Below the pieces are notes generated by a model. That model saw only the letters and a list, made by a program, of their open reading frames with translations. It had not been told where the DNA came from and ran no database searches. Source: an uncultured Alphaproteobacteria bacterium (GTDB taxonomy: Bacteria; Pseudomonadota; Alphaproteobacteria; Micropepsales; Micropepsaceae). Taken from it: 64,000 nt of DNA. Both the position numbers and the translations under genes were made by a program. This document shows positions 57,345-64,000 of the stretch, one piece after another; position 1 is the stretch's first letter; every line of letters starts with the position of its first letter. Where the stretch lies: positions 1 through 64,000 of the forward strand of contig CAIUCH010000030.1 of NCBI GenBank assembly GCA_903897605.1, in the 5' to 3' direction.

Positions 57345-57444
57345 CAGACGGTTTCTTCCGCGCCTCGCTGGGACAGGCCGTTATGGGGCGTGGAAGTGAT
57401 ACCATGGCCGCCGGTCTCGGGTCACCCGGGCATTGCGGCGGCGC

Positions 57445-59421
57445 TCAGGCTGCCGCGTCGGATGCCTTGTCGATGGCCTGTGTCATCGGCAATTCGCAGG
57501 TCACGGCCGTGCCGACGCCTTCATGGCTTTCGATCGAGAGCCTGCCGCCATGCTGATTCACCAGGGCCCGCACCAGCGACAGTCCCAGGCCGGTGCCTTC
57601 ACGGGTATGGGCTGGATCATTGATCGCCTGCTCAAAGGGCTGGCCGATGCGCGCCAACAGGCTTTCCGGCATGCCGATACCATGATCCTTCACGGTCAAC
57701 GCCAACCGATTGGCGATGATCCGCGCGCTAACCTCCACTTCGTCGCCGGGGCGGGAGAATTTGATCGCATTGGAAAGAAGATTGATCAGGATCTGACGGA
57801 AGGCGCGCTGGTCGGCCGAGAATATAAGACCTTGTGCAGGCAATTGCGTCGCCAGCCGGATGCCCAACTCGTCGGCGCGCTTTTTCACCAGCCGCATGCA
57901 ATAGGCGACACTTTCGGTAAGGTCGACATCCTGGATGTCGAGAACGAATTTTCCCGCTTCGATCTTGGCGATGTCCAGAATGTCGGAAACCAGGTTCAAG
58001 AGATGATTGCCGGACTCATGGATGATGGTGGCATAGTCGCGATATTGCTTCTGCACCGGCCCGAACATCTGGTTCTGCATCAGGTCGGAAAAGCCGATAA
58101 TCGCATTGAGCGGCGTGCGCAATTCGTGGCTCATATTGGCGAGGAATTGCGACTTGACCTTGCTGGAGGCTTCGGCGGTTTCCTTGGCGACCCGGTTGTC
58201 GCGCAGAGCTTCCTCCAGGGTGCGCTTTTCGATGACATTGTCGCGGAAGAGACGCAATGCCCGCGCGAACTGGCCGATTTCGTCGCGCCGGCTCTGGTAC
58301 GGAATGGCATGATCCAGATTGTTGCCCGCCACCGCCTGCATTGCCTTGGTGATATGACGCAACGGCCGGATCACGCGCAAAATGGCATAGAGCGAGGTGA
58401 AGGATGCCAGGCTGATGGAAAGGATCATCAGCATCACGGCCAGGTTCAACTTGCGGCTGGCTTCGGCCAGGGTCTCCACCACGCCTGCGCGCGTGAGGAC
58501 GAAGGCGGCACGCGAAACATCGGTGACGGTGAGCAGGCCGCGATCGGACTCCGCAAGCCAATTCAATGCCGTGAGAGGCGCCGGTTTGCCGTTGCCAAGC
58601 GCATCCAGGATATTCCGCCTTATGCCGCGAACCTCGCCGAAATAAACTTTCGCGACATTGTCCACGTCACGCCCCAAGCTCTCCGGGAAGGTCGGCAGAT
58701 CGGTCCGGTCGCTCGAAAGCACGGCCCAGGGATAATTGACGTTGCCGTCCTGTTCGGCGAATTGCTGCAATTGGTTCGAGGTCAATTTTCGCCCGGCGAT
58801 GATGGCTTGGGCGATGAGCACACGATCGCGGCCCAGCGTTTCGCGCATCGACCAGACCATGCGGATGATCTTGGTCATCTCGTTGTTGAAGGCGCTGGCG
58901 TCGGCGATATACATGGATCGCACGCGCGTGCGCAGGTTAATCGCGGCGAGCAGCGTGTTCATCGCCGCCGGCCAGTCGGCTTGAATGGTGGCCGTCCGGC
59001 GCGCCAAGGGCAGCCCGAGCTCGGTCATGGCTTCGGCATAGCGCTTTTCGTAGATATCCCAGGCGCCACGGATTTTCTCAATATTGGGTATCGGGCCGTC
59101 TGTCTCCAACTGCGATCCCTGATGGGTTTCGCGCAAACTGCGTTCCGATGTCTGGTGCAGCGTTTGCAGCTTGGCGCGCGTGGCTGGATCCAACGGGCCA
59201 TCCAGGGTCAGCGCGGTGCTGATCTCGCCTTGCTCTAATCGCAACGCCTCCTGGGCGGCAAAAACATCGCTCAAGACATCGACGGTCTTGAGCAGCTGGA
59301 CGGCATTTTCCCGCTGGTCATAGGCCTGTTTGGCGGTAAAGGCGAAAACGGAAACCAGCAGAACGACCAGCACGGCGGTAATCGCCGACAACAGCACGCC
59401 GATCGACTGAAATCTCTTCAT
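57445..59421 (-). CDS. Membrane sensor histidine kinase (PleC/DivJ-like architecture)
   Basis: A 658-residue kinase with an N-terminal span (about 8-30), a roughly 270-residue periplasmic helical sensor and a second span (about 305-327). HAMP follows (VIRPLRHITKAMQAVAGNNL), then a short coiled coil and the H-box QFLANMSHELRTPLNAIIGF. The HATPase carries NLLSNAIKFSRPGD, DHGIGMPESLL and GTGLGLSLVRALV. It has no receiver domain and no adjacent regulator, so its partner is elsewhere. The DHp/CA part resembles the PleC/PdhS group of alphaproteobacterial cell-cycle kinases. Confidence 0.9.
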   Translation of the reverse strand: MKRFQSIGVLLSAITAVLVVLLVSVFAFTAKQAYDQRENAVQLLKTVDVLSDVFAAQEALRLEQGEISTALTLDGPLDPATRAKLQTLHQTSERSLRETHQGSQLETDGPIPNIEKIRGAWDIYEKRYAEAMTELGLPLARRTATIQADWPAAMNTLLAAINLRTRVRSMYIADASAFNNEMTKIIRMVWSMRETLGRDRVLIAQAIIAGRKLTSNQLQQFAEQDGNVNYPWAVLSSDRTDLPTFPESLGRDVDNVAKVYFGEVRGIRRNILDALGNGKPAPLTALNWLAESDRGLLTVTDVSRAAFVLTRAGVVETLAEASRKLNLAVMLMILSISLASFTSLYAILRVIRPLRHITKAMQAVAGNNLDHAIPYQSRRDEIGQFARALRLFRDNVIEKRTLEEALRDNRVAKETAEASSKVKSQFLANMSHELRTPLNAIIGFSDLMQNQMFGPVQKQYRDYATIIHESGNHLLNLVSDILDIAKIEAGKFVLDIQDVDLTESVAYCMRLVKKRADELGIRLATQLPAQGLIFSADQRAFRQILINLLSNAIKFSRPGDEVEVSARIIANRLALTVKDHGIGMPESLLARIGQPFEQAINDPAHTREGTGLGLSLVRALVNQHGGRLSIESHEGVGTAVTCELPMTQAIDKASDAAA

Positions 59422-59547
59422 TCCCGCAAGGTCCCGAATAAGGCGCGAAGTTAAATTGAAAGAATGGAAGATGCTTTAATGGGCAAGTCGCGGGTGCACG
59501 GCATTGGTTGAACGCCGTTAACCGTACTTCTCGGGCCTGCGCTGGCG

Positions 59548-60048
59548 TCAGCGGTTCCCGCCGGGTGCGGACTTGTCGCCCTGGCTGCGCCATTCGTTCA
59601 AGACCAGCACCAGGGTCAACAGGTCGAACAGGGCAAAACCCAGCAACCAATCGGACCAGCGAATGGTGAGGCGCCAGCTCATATAGGCAACGAACCCGGC
59701 GAGGATCGCGGATGCGAGCGGAAACACCCAGCGTCCGCCGCCCCGCAACAGCGCCATCACGATGCCTAGCTTCAAGAGCCCGTGCACCAAAAGATAGAAG
59801 ATGATGAATTGGTGCGGGCTTTGCTCCAGCCGGGTGGCGCCGCTGCGAATCGCATGCAGCGCGGGATGATGGCCCGTCAGTTCCGGTGCGGTGAGACGGA
59901 TGACCCATCCATAGATCCATTCCGGACCCGCGGCGGCAATGATCAGGCCGGCCAGCGCCTCGACCGCGCCGTCGAATCCCTTGATCAGGATCACCGCCAG
60001 ATAGGCGCGATGCAGCAGAGGCGTGCGCTTGACCAAAGTGTTTCCCAT
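59548..60048 (-). CDS. DUF2127 predicted membrane protein
   Basis: A 166-residue inner-membrane protein with four hydrophobic spans. LLHRAYLAVILIKGFDGAVEALAGLIIA opens span 1, SPHQFIIFYLLVHGLLKLGIVMALL forms span 2 with the family HG..K motif, and two more spans follow before a basic tail. No function is known for DUF2127. The ATG at 60048 was preferred over 60087 because it leads directly into the first conserved helix. Confidence 0.75.
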   Translation of the reverse strand: MGNTLVKRTPLLHRAYLAVILIKGFDGAVEALAGLIIAAAGPEWIYGWVIRLTAPELTGHHPALHAIRSGATRLEQSPHQFIIFYLLVHGLLKLGIVMALLRGGGRWVFPLASAILAGFVAYMSWRLTIRWSDWLLGFALFDLLTLVLVLNEWRSQGDKSAPGGNR

Positions 60049-60233
60049 CCGCCGGACGCCCTGCGTTATAGAGGGCGGGCGGGGCACTATAAAAGATTCA
60101 TCCTTTTCATATGGTTATTGTGTCCCGCGGCAGAGGGGCGCGGCATGAAGGTCGCCGACCTCTTTGCCCTCGCCACCGGAACTTGGGCTCGCTAGGGTCG
60201 CGGCCGCAAGAAGCGCCTGCGGAGATATTCGTG

Positions 60234-61277
60234 ATGCAATACCGGATCGGACTTTATGGCGTCCTGTGCGCCGCCTTGTTTTTGGCGGCGGCGCCGGCTT
60301 TCGCCCAGACACGGGATCAACCGGATGCCGACCCCAACGCCTATCCCGATCCCTATACCCAGGTGAATGAATTCCTCAAGCCGCCGGCCGGCCGCACCAT
60401 GGGCTCGACCAGCGCGGTGGCGGTGGATCACCAGGGCCATATCTGGGTCGCCGATCGCTGCGGCGCCAATGACTGCAAGGGCTCCAAGCTCGATCCGGTC
60501 ATGGAGTTCGACGCCAATGGCAATTTCATCAAGGCCTTCGGGGCGGGAAAATTGCTGTTTCCGCATGGCATGTTCATCGACAAGGACGATCACATCTGGC
60601 TGACCGACGGCCATGTTGGCGACGGCATTGGTGATGACGTTCTGGAATTCGACCGCGACGGCAAGGTGCTGCGCACCCTGGGCACCCCCGGCGTGGCGGG
60701 CAGCAGCGAAAATACCTTCAATGAACCCAATGCGGTGATCGTTTCACCGCAAGGCGAAATTTTCGTTTCCGATGGTCATACGCCGGATGCGGGCAATCCC
60801 CGCATCCTGCATTTCGACAAGAACGGCAAATTCGTGAAATTCTGGGGCGGCCACGGCATCGGCGTGGGCCGGCTCGAAGTCCCGCATGCGCTGGCGATGG
60901 ACAGCAAGGGCCTGCTCTATGTCGCCGACCGCTACAACAACCGCATCCAGATTTTCACCCAGGACGGCATGCTGGTCGATATCTGGAGCCAGTTCGGCCG
61001 GCCCAGCGGCATCTATATCGACGAGAACGACATTCTCTATGCCACCGACTCCGAATCGCGCACACCGGTGGAATATGGCTTTCATCCCGGCTGGGGCCGT
61101 GGCGTCCGCATTGGCAGCGTCAAGGACGGCATCGTCCGCGCCTGGATTCCCGACATCGACCCGGAAGCGGATCGTCACATCACCAGCGGCGGCGAAGGTA
61201 TCTGGGCCCGCGACGGCGTGGTCTACAGCGCCCAGGTGCGTCAGCACACGATCGTCAAATACGTACCTAAAAAATAA
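60234..61277 (+). CDS. Secreted NHL-repeat beta-propeller (peptidylglycine lyase-like)
   Basis: A 347-residue exported protein (signal peptide MQYRIGLYGVLCAALFLAAAPAFA). Six NHL blades follow: AVDHQGHIWVADRCGA, MFIDKDDHIWLTDGHVG, VIVSPQGEIFVSDGHTP, LAMDSKGLLYVADRYNNRIQIF, IYIDENDILYATDSES and further. The arrangement resembles the lyase half of peptidylglycine amidating enzymes, for which many bacterial relatives have no known substrate. The ORF track starts at 60111; ATG 60234 with GGAGATATTC upstream opens the signal peptide. Confidence 0.82.
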   Translation: MQYRIGLYGVLCAALFLAAAPAFAQTRDQPDADPNAYPDPYTQVNEFLKPPAGRTMGSTSAVAVDHQGHIWVADRCGANDCKGSKLDPVMEFDANGNFIKAFGAGKLLFPHGMFIDKDDHIWLTDGHVGDGIGDDVLEFDRDGKVLRTLGTPGVAGSSENTFNEPNAVIVSPQGEIFVSDGHTPDAGNPRILHFDKNGKFVKFWGGHGIGVGRLEVPHALAMDSKGLLYVADRYNNRIQIFTQDGMLVDIWSQFGRPSGIYIDENDILYATDSESRTPVEYGFHPGWGRGVRIGSVKDGIVRAWIPDIDPEADRHITSGGEGIWARDGVVYSAQVRQHTIVKYVPKK

Positions 61278-61302
61278 CCGGGCCGACAATTCAGTCACAG
61301 GC

Positions 61303-61382
61303 TTTCTTCCCCCGCATGGCAAAGCCATTGGTGGGGGAAGATGTGCGCTAGCGGGCTTGCCCGCGTGGCGCGCAGATGGGGG
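61303..61382 (-). repeat. Dispersed two-hairpin repeat, copy 3 (inverted)
   Basis: Reverse-complement copy of the 80-bp element at 5997-6076 and 29584-29663. It differs from copy 1 at only a handful of positions. It lies between the NHL gene stop and gnd. Confidence 0.85.
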
Positions 61383-61490
61383 AGCTTAAAGATACTTCAA
61401 GATGTTCTCAGGACGCGCGGGCCGTGCATAATAAGCGGATATTGTGAAGCGACATTTGAGCCGGGCTGTTGCGGCGGCGAGGGAGTTTTC

Positions 61491-62480
61491 ATGCAGATCG
61501 GCATCATCGGTCTTGGCCGGATGGGCGCCAATATCGGCCGCCGCCTGATGGGCAAGGGCCACAAGGTGGTGGCCTTCGATCGCGAGCCCAAGGCGGTCGC
61601 GGCGCTGACCGGCGCAACCGGCGCCGCCTCTCTCAAGGAACTGGTGGAAAAACTCACGCCGCCGCGCGCCGTCTGGGTGATGCTGCCGGCAGGCAAGATC
61701 ACTGACGACACGATTTTCGCGCTGGGCGATCTTTTGGCGTCCGGCGATGCGGTGATCGATGGCGGCAATACTTATTACAAGGACGATATTCGCCGCGCCA
61801 AGGAATTGAAGAAGAAGAACATCGCCTATGTCGATTGCGGCACCTCCGGCGGCGTCTGGGGCCTGGAGCGTGGCTATTGCATGATGATCGGTGGCGACAA
61901 GGTGGTGGTCGACCGTCTCGATCCCATCTTCGCGGCTTTGGCGCCGGGCGCCGGCAGCATCGACAAGACGCCGGCGCGCGATGGCCGTGATCCGCGCGTT
62001 GTGAACGGTTATCTGCACGCCGGACCTGCCGGCGCGGGCCATTTCGTCAAGATGGTTCACAATGGCATCGAATATGGCCTGATGCAGGCCTATGCCGAGG
62101 GCTTCGACATTCTGCGTGGCCGCGGCAGCGACAAACTGCCGGAAGATGAGCGCTTCACGCTCGACACCGCCGACATCGCCGAAGTGTGGCGGCGCGGCAG
62201 CGTGGTGGCGTCCTGGCTGCTCGACCTTACCGCCATCGCGCTGGCCAAATCGCCGGAGCTGAAGGAATTCGAAGGCGCGGTGGACGATAGCGGCGAATGC
62301 CGCTGGACGGTCGAGGCGGCAATCGACGAAGCCGTGTCGGCGCCGGTCATCACTTCGGCGCTTTATGCCCGCTTCCGCTCCCGGCTCGACCATAGTTTCG
62401 GCGAGAAGCTGCTGTCGGCGATGCGCAACGAATTTGGCGGCCATGTCGAAAGCCTGGCTCCGAAGGCCGAGGGCAAATGA
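61491..62480 (+). CDS. gnd: 6-phosphogluconate dehydrogenase, decarboxylating (short GndA type)
   Basis: Oxidative decarboxylation of 6-phosphogluconate to ribulose-5-phosphate. The 329-residue product is the short, probably NAD-preferring form rather than the 470-residue E. coli type. [21 protein letters not shown] is the dinucleotide fold, [21 protein letters not shown] the substrate loop, and [27 protein letters not shown] holds the catalytic Lys. The ORF track begins at 61341; ATG 61491 after GAGGGAG is the true start. Its stop overlaps the zwf start by 4 bp (ATGA). Confidence 0.94.
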   Translation: MQIGIIGLGRMGANIGRRLMGKGHKVVAFDREPKAVAALTGATGAASLKELVEKLTPPRAVWVMLPAGKITDDTIFALGDLLASGDAVIDGGNTYYKDDIRRAKELKKKNIAYVDCGTSGGVWGLERGYCMMIGGDKVVVDRLDPIFAALAPGAGSIDKTPARDGRDPRVVNGYLHAGPAGAGHFVKMVHNGIEYGLMQAYAEGFDILRGRGSDKLPEDERFTLDTADIAEVWRRGSVVASWLLDLTAIALAKSPELKEFEGAVDDSGECRWTVEAAIDEAVSAPVITSALYARFRSRLDHSFGEKLLSAMRNEFGGHVESLAPKAEGK

Positions 62481-63985
62481 GCGCGCCGCACAAGGAACCG
62501 CCGCCCAGCTGTGCCATCGTCATCTTCGGCGCCAATGGCGATCTCACCAAAAGACTGATCATACCGGCGCTTTACAATCTGGCGCGCGCCGGCAATCTGC
62601 CCGAGCAATTGGCGCTGATCGGCGTCGATCACAACGACAGGACATCGGCGCAATGGCAGGGCGCGTTGCGCGATTTCCTGGCGCAGTCGCTTGCCAAGGG
62701 CGGTGGCGGCGCGATTGACGATAAACTCTGGAACCCCATTGCCGAGGACATGACCTTTCTCAAAGGCGATTTCGAGAAAGACGAAACCTACAAGCAGCTT
62801 GGCGATCTGCTGGCGGATCTCGACAAGAAAAGGAATCTGGGCGGCAATGTCCTGTTCTACATGGCGGTGGCCGACCGGTTCTTCGGTCCCATCGCCGGCA
62901 AGCTGGGCGAGGCCGGTTTGGTCCGCCAGGATCAAGGCGGTTTTCGCCGCCTGATCGTGGAAAAGCCGTTCGGCCATGATCTGGAATCGGCCAAGGCCCT
63001 CAATGCCTGTCTGCTCAAATATCTCAAGGAAGAGCAGATCTATCGCATCGACCATTTTCTGGGGAAAGAGACGGTGCAGAACATCATGGCGCTGCGCTTC
63101 GCCAACGGCCTGTTCGAACCGATCTGGAATCGCGACCGCATCGATCATGTCCAGATCACGGTGGCCGAAAATATCGGCATCGAAGGCCGCGGCAATTTCT
63201 ATGAAAAGACCGGGGCGCTGCGCGACATGGTGCCCAATCATCTGTTCCAGCTTGTCGCCATGACGGCAATGGAGCCACCGGTCTCCTTCGATGCCGAGGA
63301 TATCCGCGCCAAGAAGGCCGAGATGTTCAAGGCCGTGCATGCCCTGACTTTGGGCGATGTCGTGCGCGGCCAATATGATTCCGGCGTGGTGGCAGGCCAG
63401 CAGGTCGCGGCCTATCGCAAGGAAGAGAATGTCGCGCCGGATTCCAACATCGAGACTTTCGTGGCGATGCGGGTGCTGATCGAGAATTGGCGATGGGCGG
63501 GCGTGCCTTTCTATCTGCGCACCGGCAAGCGGCTGGCGGCGCGGTCCACCGAAATCGCCATCCGTTTCAAGCGCGCGCCTTATGCGCTGTTCCGCGAAAC
63601 TCCGGTGGAAGAGCTGGATGCCGATTGGCTGATCCTGCGTGTCCAACCCGACGAAAGCATTCGCCTGCGCTTCAACGCCAAGCGGCCAGGCCCGGCCATG
63701 GCGCTGGAAAGCGTGGCGATGGAATTCAAATACAAGGACTGGTTCCATCAGGCGCCGGCGGTCGGATACGAGACCCTGATTTACGATTGCCTGATCGGCG
63801 ATGCCACTTTGTTTCAGCGCGCCGATCAGGTCGAAGCGGCCTGGGGCGTGGTCGAGCCGGTATTGAAGGGCTGGGCCAATACCTCGCCGCGACATTTCCC
63901 CAACTACAATGCCGGCAGCGAAGGACCCAGCGCCGCCAATGATCTTTTGGCGCGCGACGGGCGTTCCTGGCGCACCATAAAATGA
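62477..63985 (+). CDS. zwf: Glucose-6-phosphate 1-dehydrogenase
   Basis: First enzyme of the oxidative pentose phosphate and Entner-Doudoroff routes, giving 6-phosphogluconolactone and NAD(P)H. The 502 residues match the usual length. The nucleotide motif [20 protein letters not shown], the substrate motif [21 protein letters not shown] with the catalytic His, and [11 protein letters not shown] are present. It is coupled to gnd. The order gnd-zwf suggests joint control of the 6-phosphogluconate branch. Confidence 0.97.
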   Translation: MSAPHKEPPPSCAIVIFGANGDLTKRLIIPALYNLARAGNLPEQLALIGVDHNDRTSAQWQGALRDFLAQSLAKGGGGAIDDKLWNPIAEDMTFLKGDFEKDETYKQLGDLLADLDKKRNLGGNVLFYMAVADRFFGPIAGKLGEAGLVRQDQGGFRRLIVEKPFGHDLESAKALNACLLKYLKEEQIYRIDHFLGKETVQNIMALRFANGLFEPIWNRDRIDHVQITVAENIGIEGRGNFYEKTGALRDMVPNHLFQLVAMTAMEPPVSFDAEDIRAKKAEMFKAVHALTLGDVVRGQYDSGVVAGQQVAAYRKEENVAPDSNIETFVAMRVLIENWRWAGVPFYLRTGKRLAARSTEIAIRFKRAPYALFRETPVEELDADWLILRVQPDESIRLRFNAKRPGPAMALESVAMEFKYKDWFHQAPAVGYETLIYDCLIGDATLFQRADQVEAAWGVVEPVLKGWANTSPRHFPNYNAGSEGPSAANDLLARDGRSWRTIK

Positions 63986-63992
63986 GGCGCGC

Positions 63993-64000
63993 ATGAAGAT
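63993..64000 (+). other. Possible start of the next gene in the zwf operon
   Basis: ATGAAGAT begins 8 bp after the zwf stop, in operon-like spacing, and runs off the window. In many genomes pgl or edd comes here, but nothing in the sequence shown identifies it. Confidence 0.3.

Noticed and set aside
60145-60195. Small ORF MKVADLFALATGTWAR upstream of the NHL gene, possible leader peptide
   Set aside because: It has no codon bias pointing to a pathway, no terminator follows it and the downstream gene is not biosynthetic.

Overview
This 64 kb window is a GC-rich, densely coded bacterial chromosome segment, most likely from an alphaproteobacterium. The lineage clues are a SciP/DUF1153 protein, an RcnB-family protein, the order ftsH-folP-glmM, and REP-like palindromes of the kind common in that class. 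A Rhizomicrobium/Micropepsaceae-like organism would fit, but that is a guess. Genus-level placement needs a database search.

Layout. 1-4.5 kb: ftsH (5' truncated), folP, glmM, thiD. 4.6-12.2 kb: purA, an RcnB-like protein, folA, mrp, a DegP-type protease, serB and miaA. 12.2-15.8 kb: ilvB-ilvN-ilvC behind a short leader peptide rich in Val/Leu/Ile codons and an intrinsic terminator. 15.9-21.9 kb: a GFA-family protein and two ABC importers, one NitT/TauT-like with a double permease and one OpuC-like with a permease/binding-protein fusion. 21.9-23.8 kb: leuA behind a second leader peptide with four consecutive Leu codons. 23.9-29.6 kb: the rod-shape operon mreB-mreC-mreD-mrdA-rodA.

29.8-33.0 kb: an intact tRNA-Lys(CUU) gene whose 3' part plus 128 bp of downstream DNA is repeated 2999 bp further on (172 of 174 bases identical). 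The repeats enclose a visibly AT-richer segment with a secreted beta-helix protein, an ABM-domain monooxygenase and several short ORFs. It looks like a small decayed integrative element with no integrase left. 33.1-36.1 kb: a retropepsin-like protein, MarC, and a Gfo/Idh/MocA oxidoreductase. 36.1-43.4 kb: N-acetylglucosamine uptake and catabolism (nagA, an SIS-domain deaminase, an EIIA-HPr-EI fusion, a GlcNAc EIICBB permease, cutC).

43.4-52.0 kb, all on the minus strand: a two-component system, a YncE-like beta-propeller and a complete tripartite RND pump. 52.2-55.2 kb: a TonB-dependent receptor, the C-terminal remnant of a phytase-like esterase gene, and a SciP homologue. 55.3-60.0 kb: a TPR/glycosyltransferase protein, a large hybrid-free histidine kinase and a DUF2127 membrane protein. 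60.2-64 kb: an NHL-repeat protein, then gnd and zwf of the pentose phosphate/Entner-Doudoroff entry.

The points most worth following up are the tRNA-Lys island, the two amino-acid leader peptides (ilvBN and leuA), an 80-bp dispersed two-hairpin repeat present in three full copies with compensatory base changes, and the RND/beta-propeller/two-component cluster whose pump lacks the CusA methionine triad. No CRISPR array, rRNA or intact transposase was seen.
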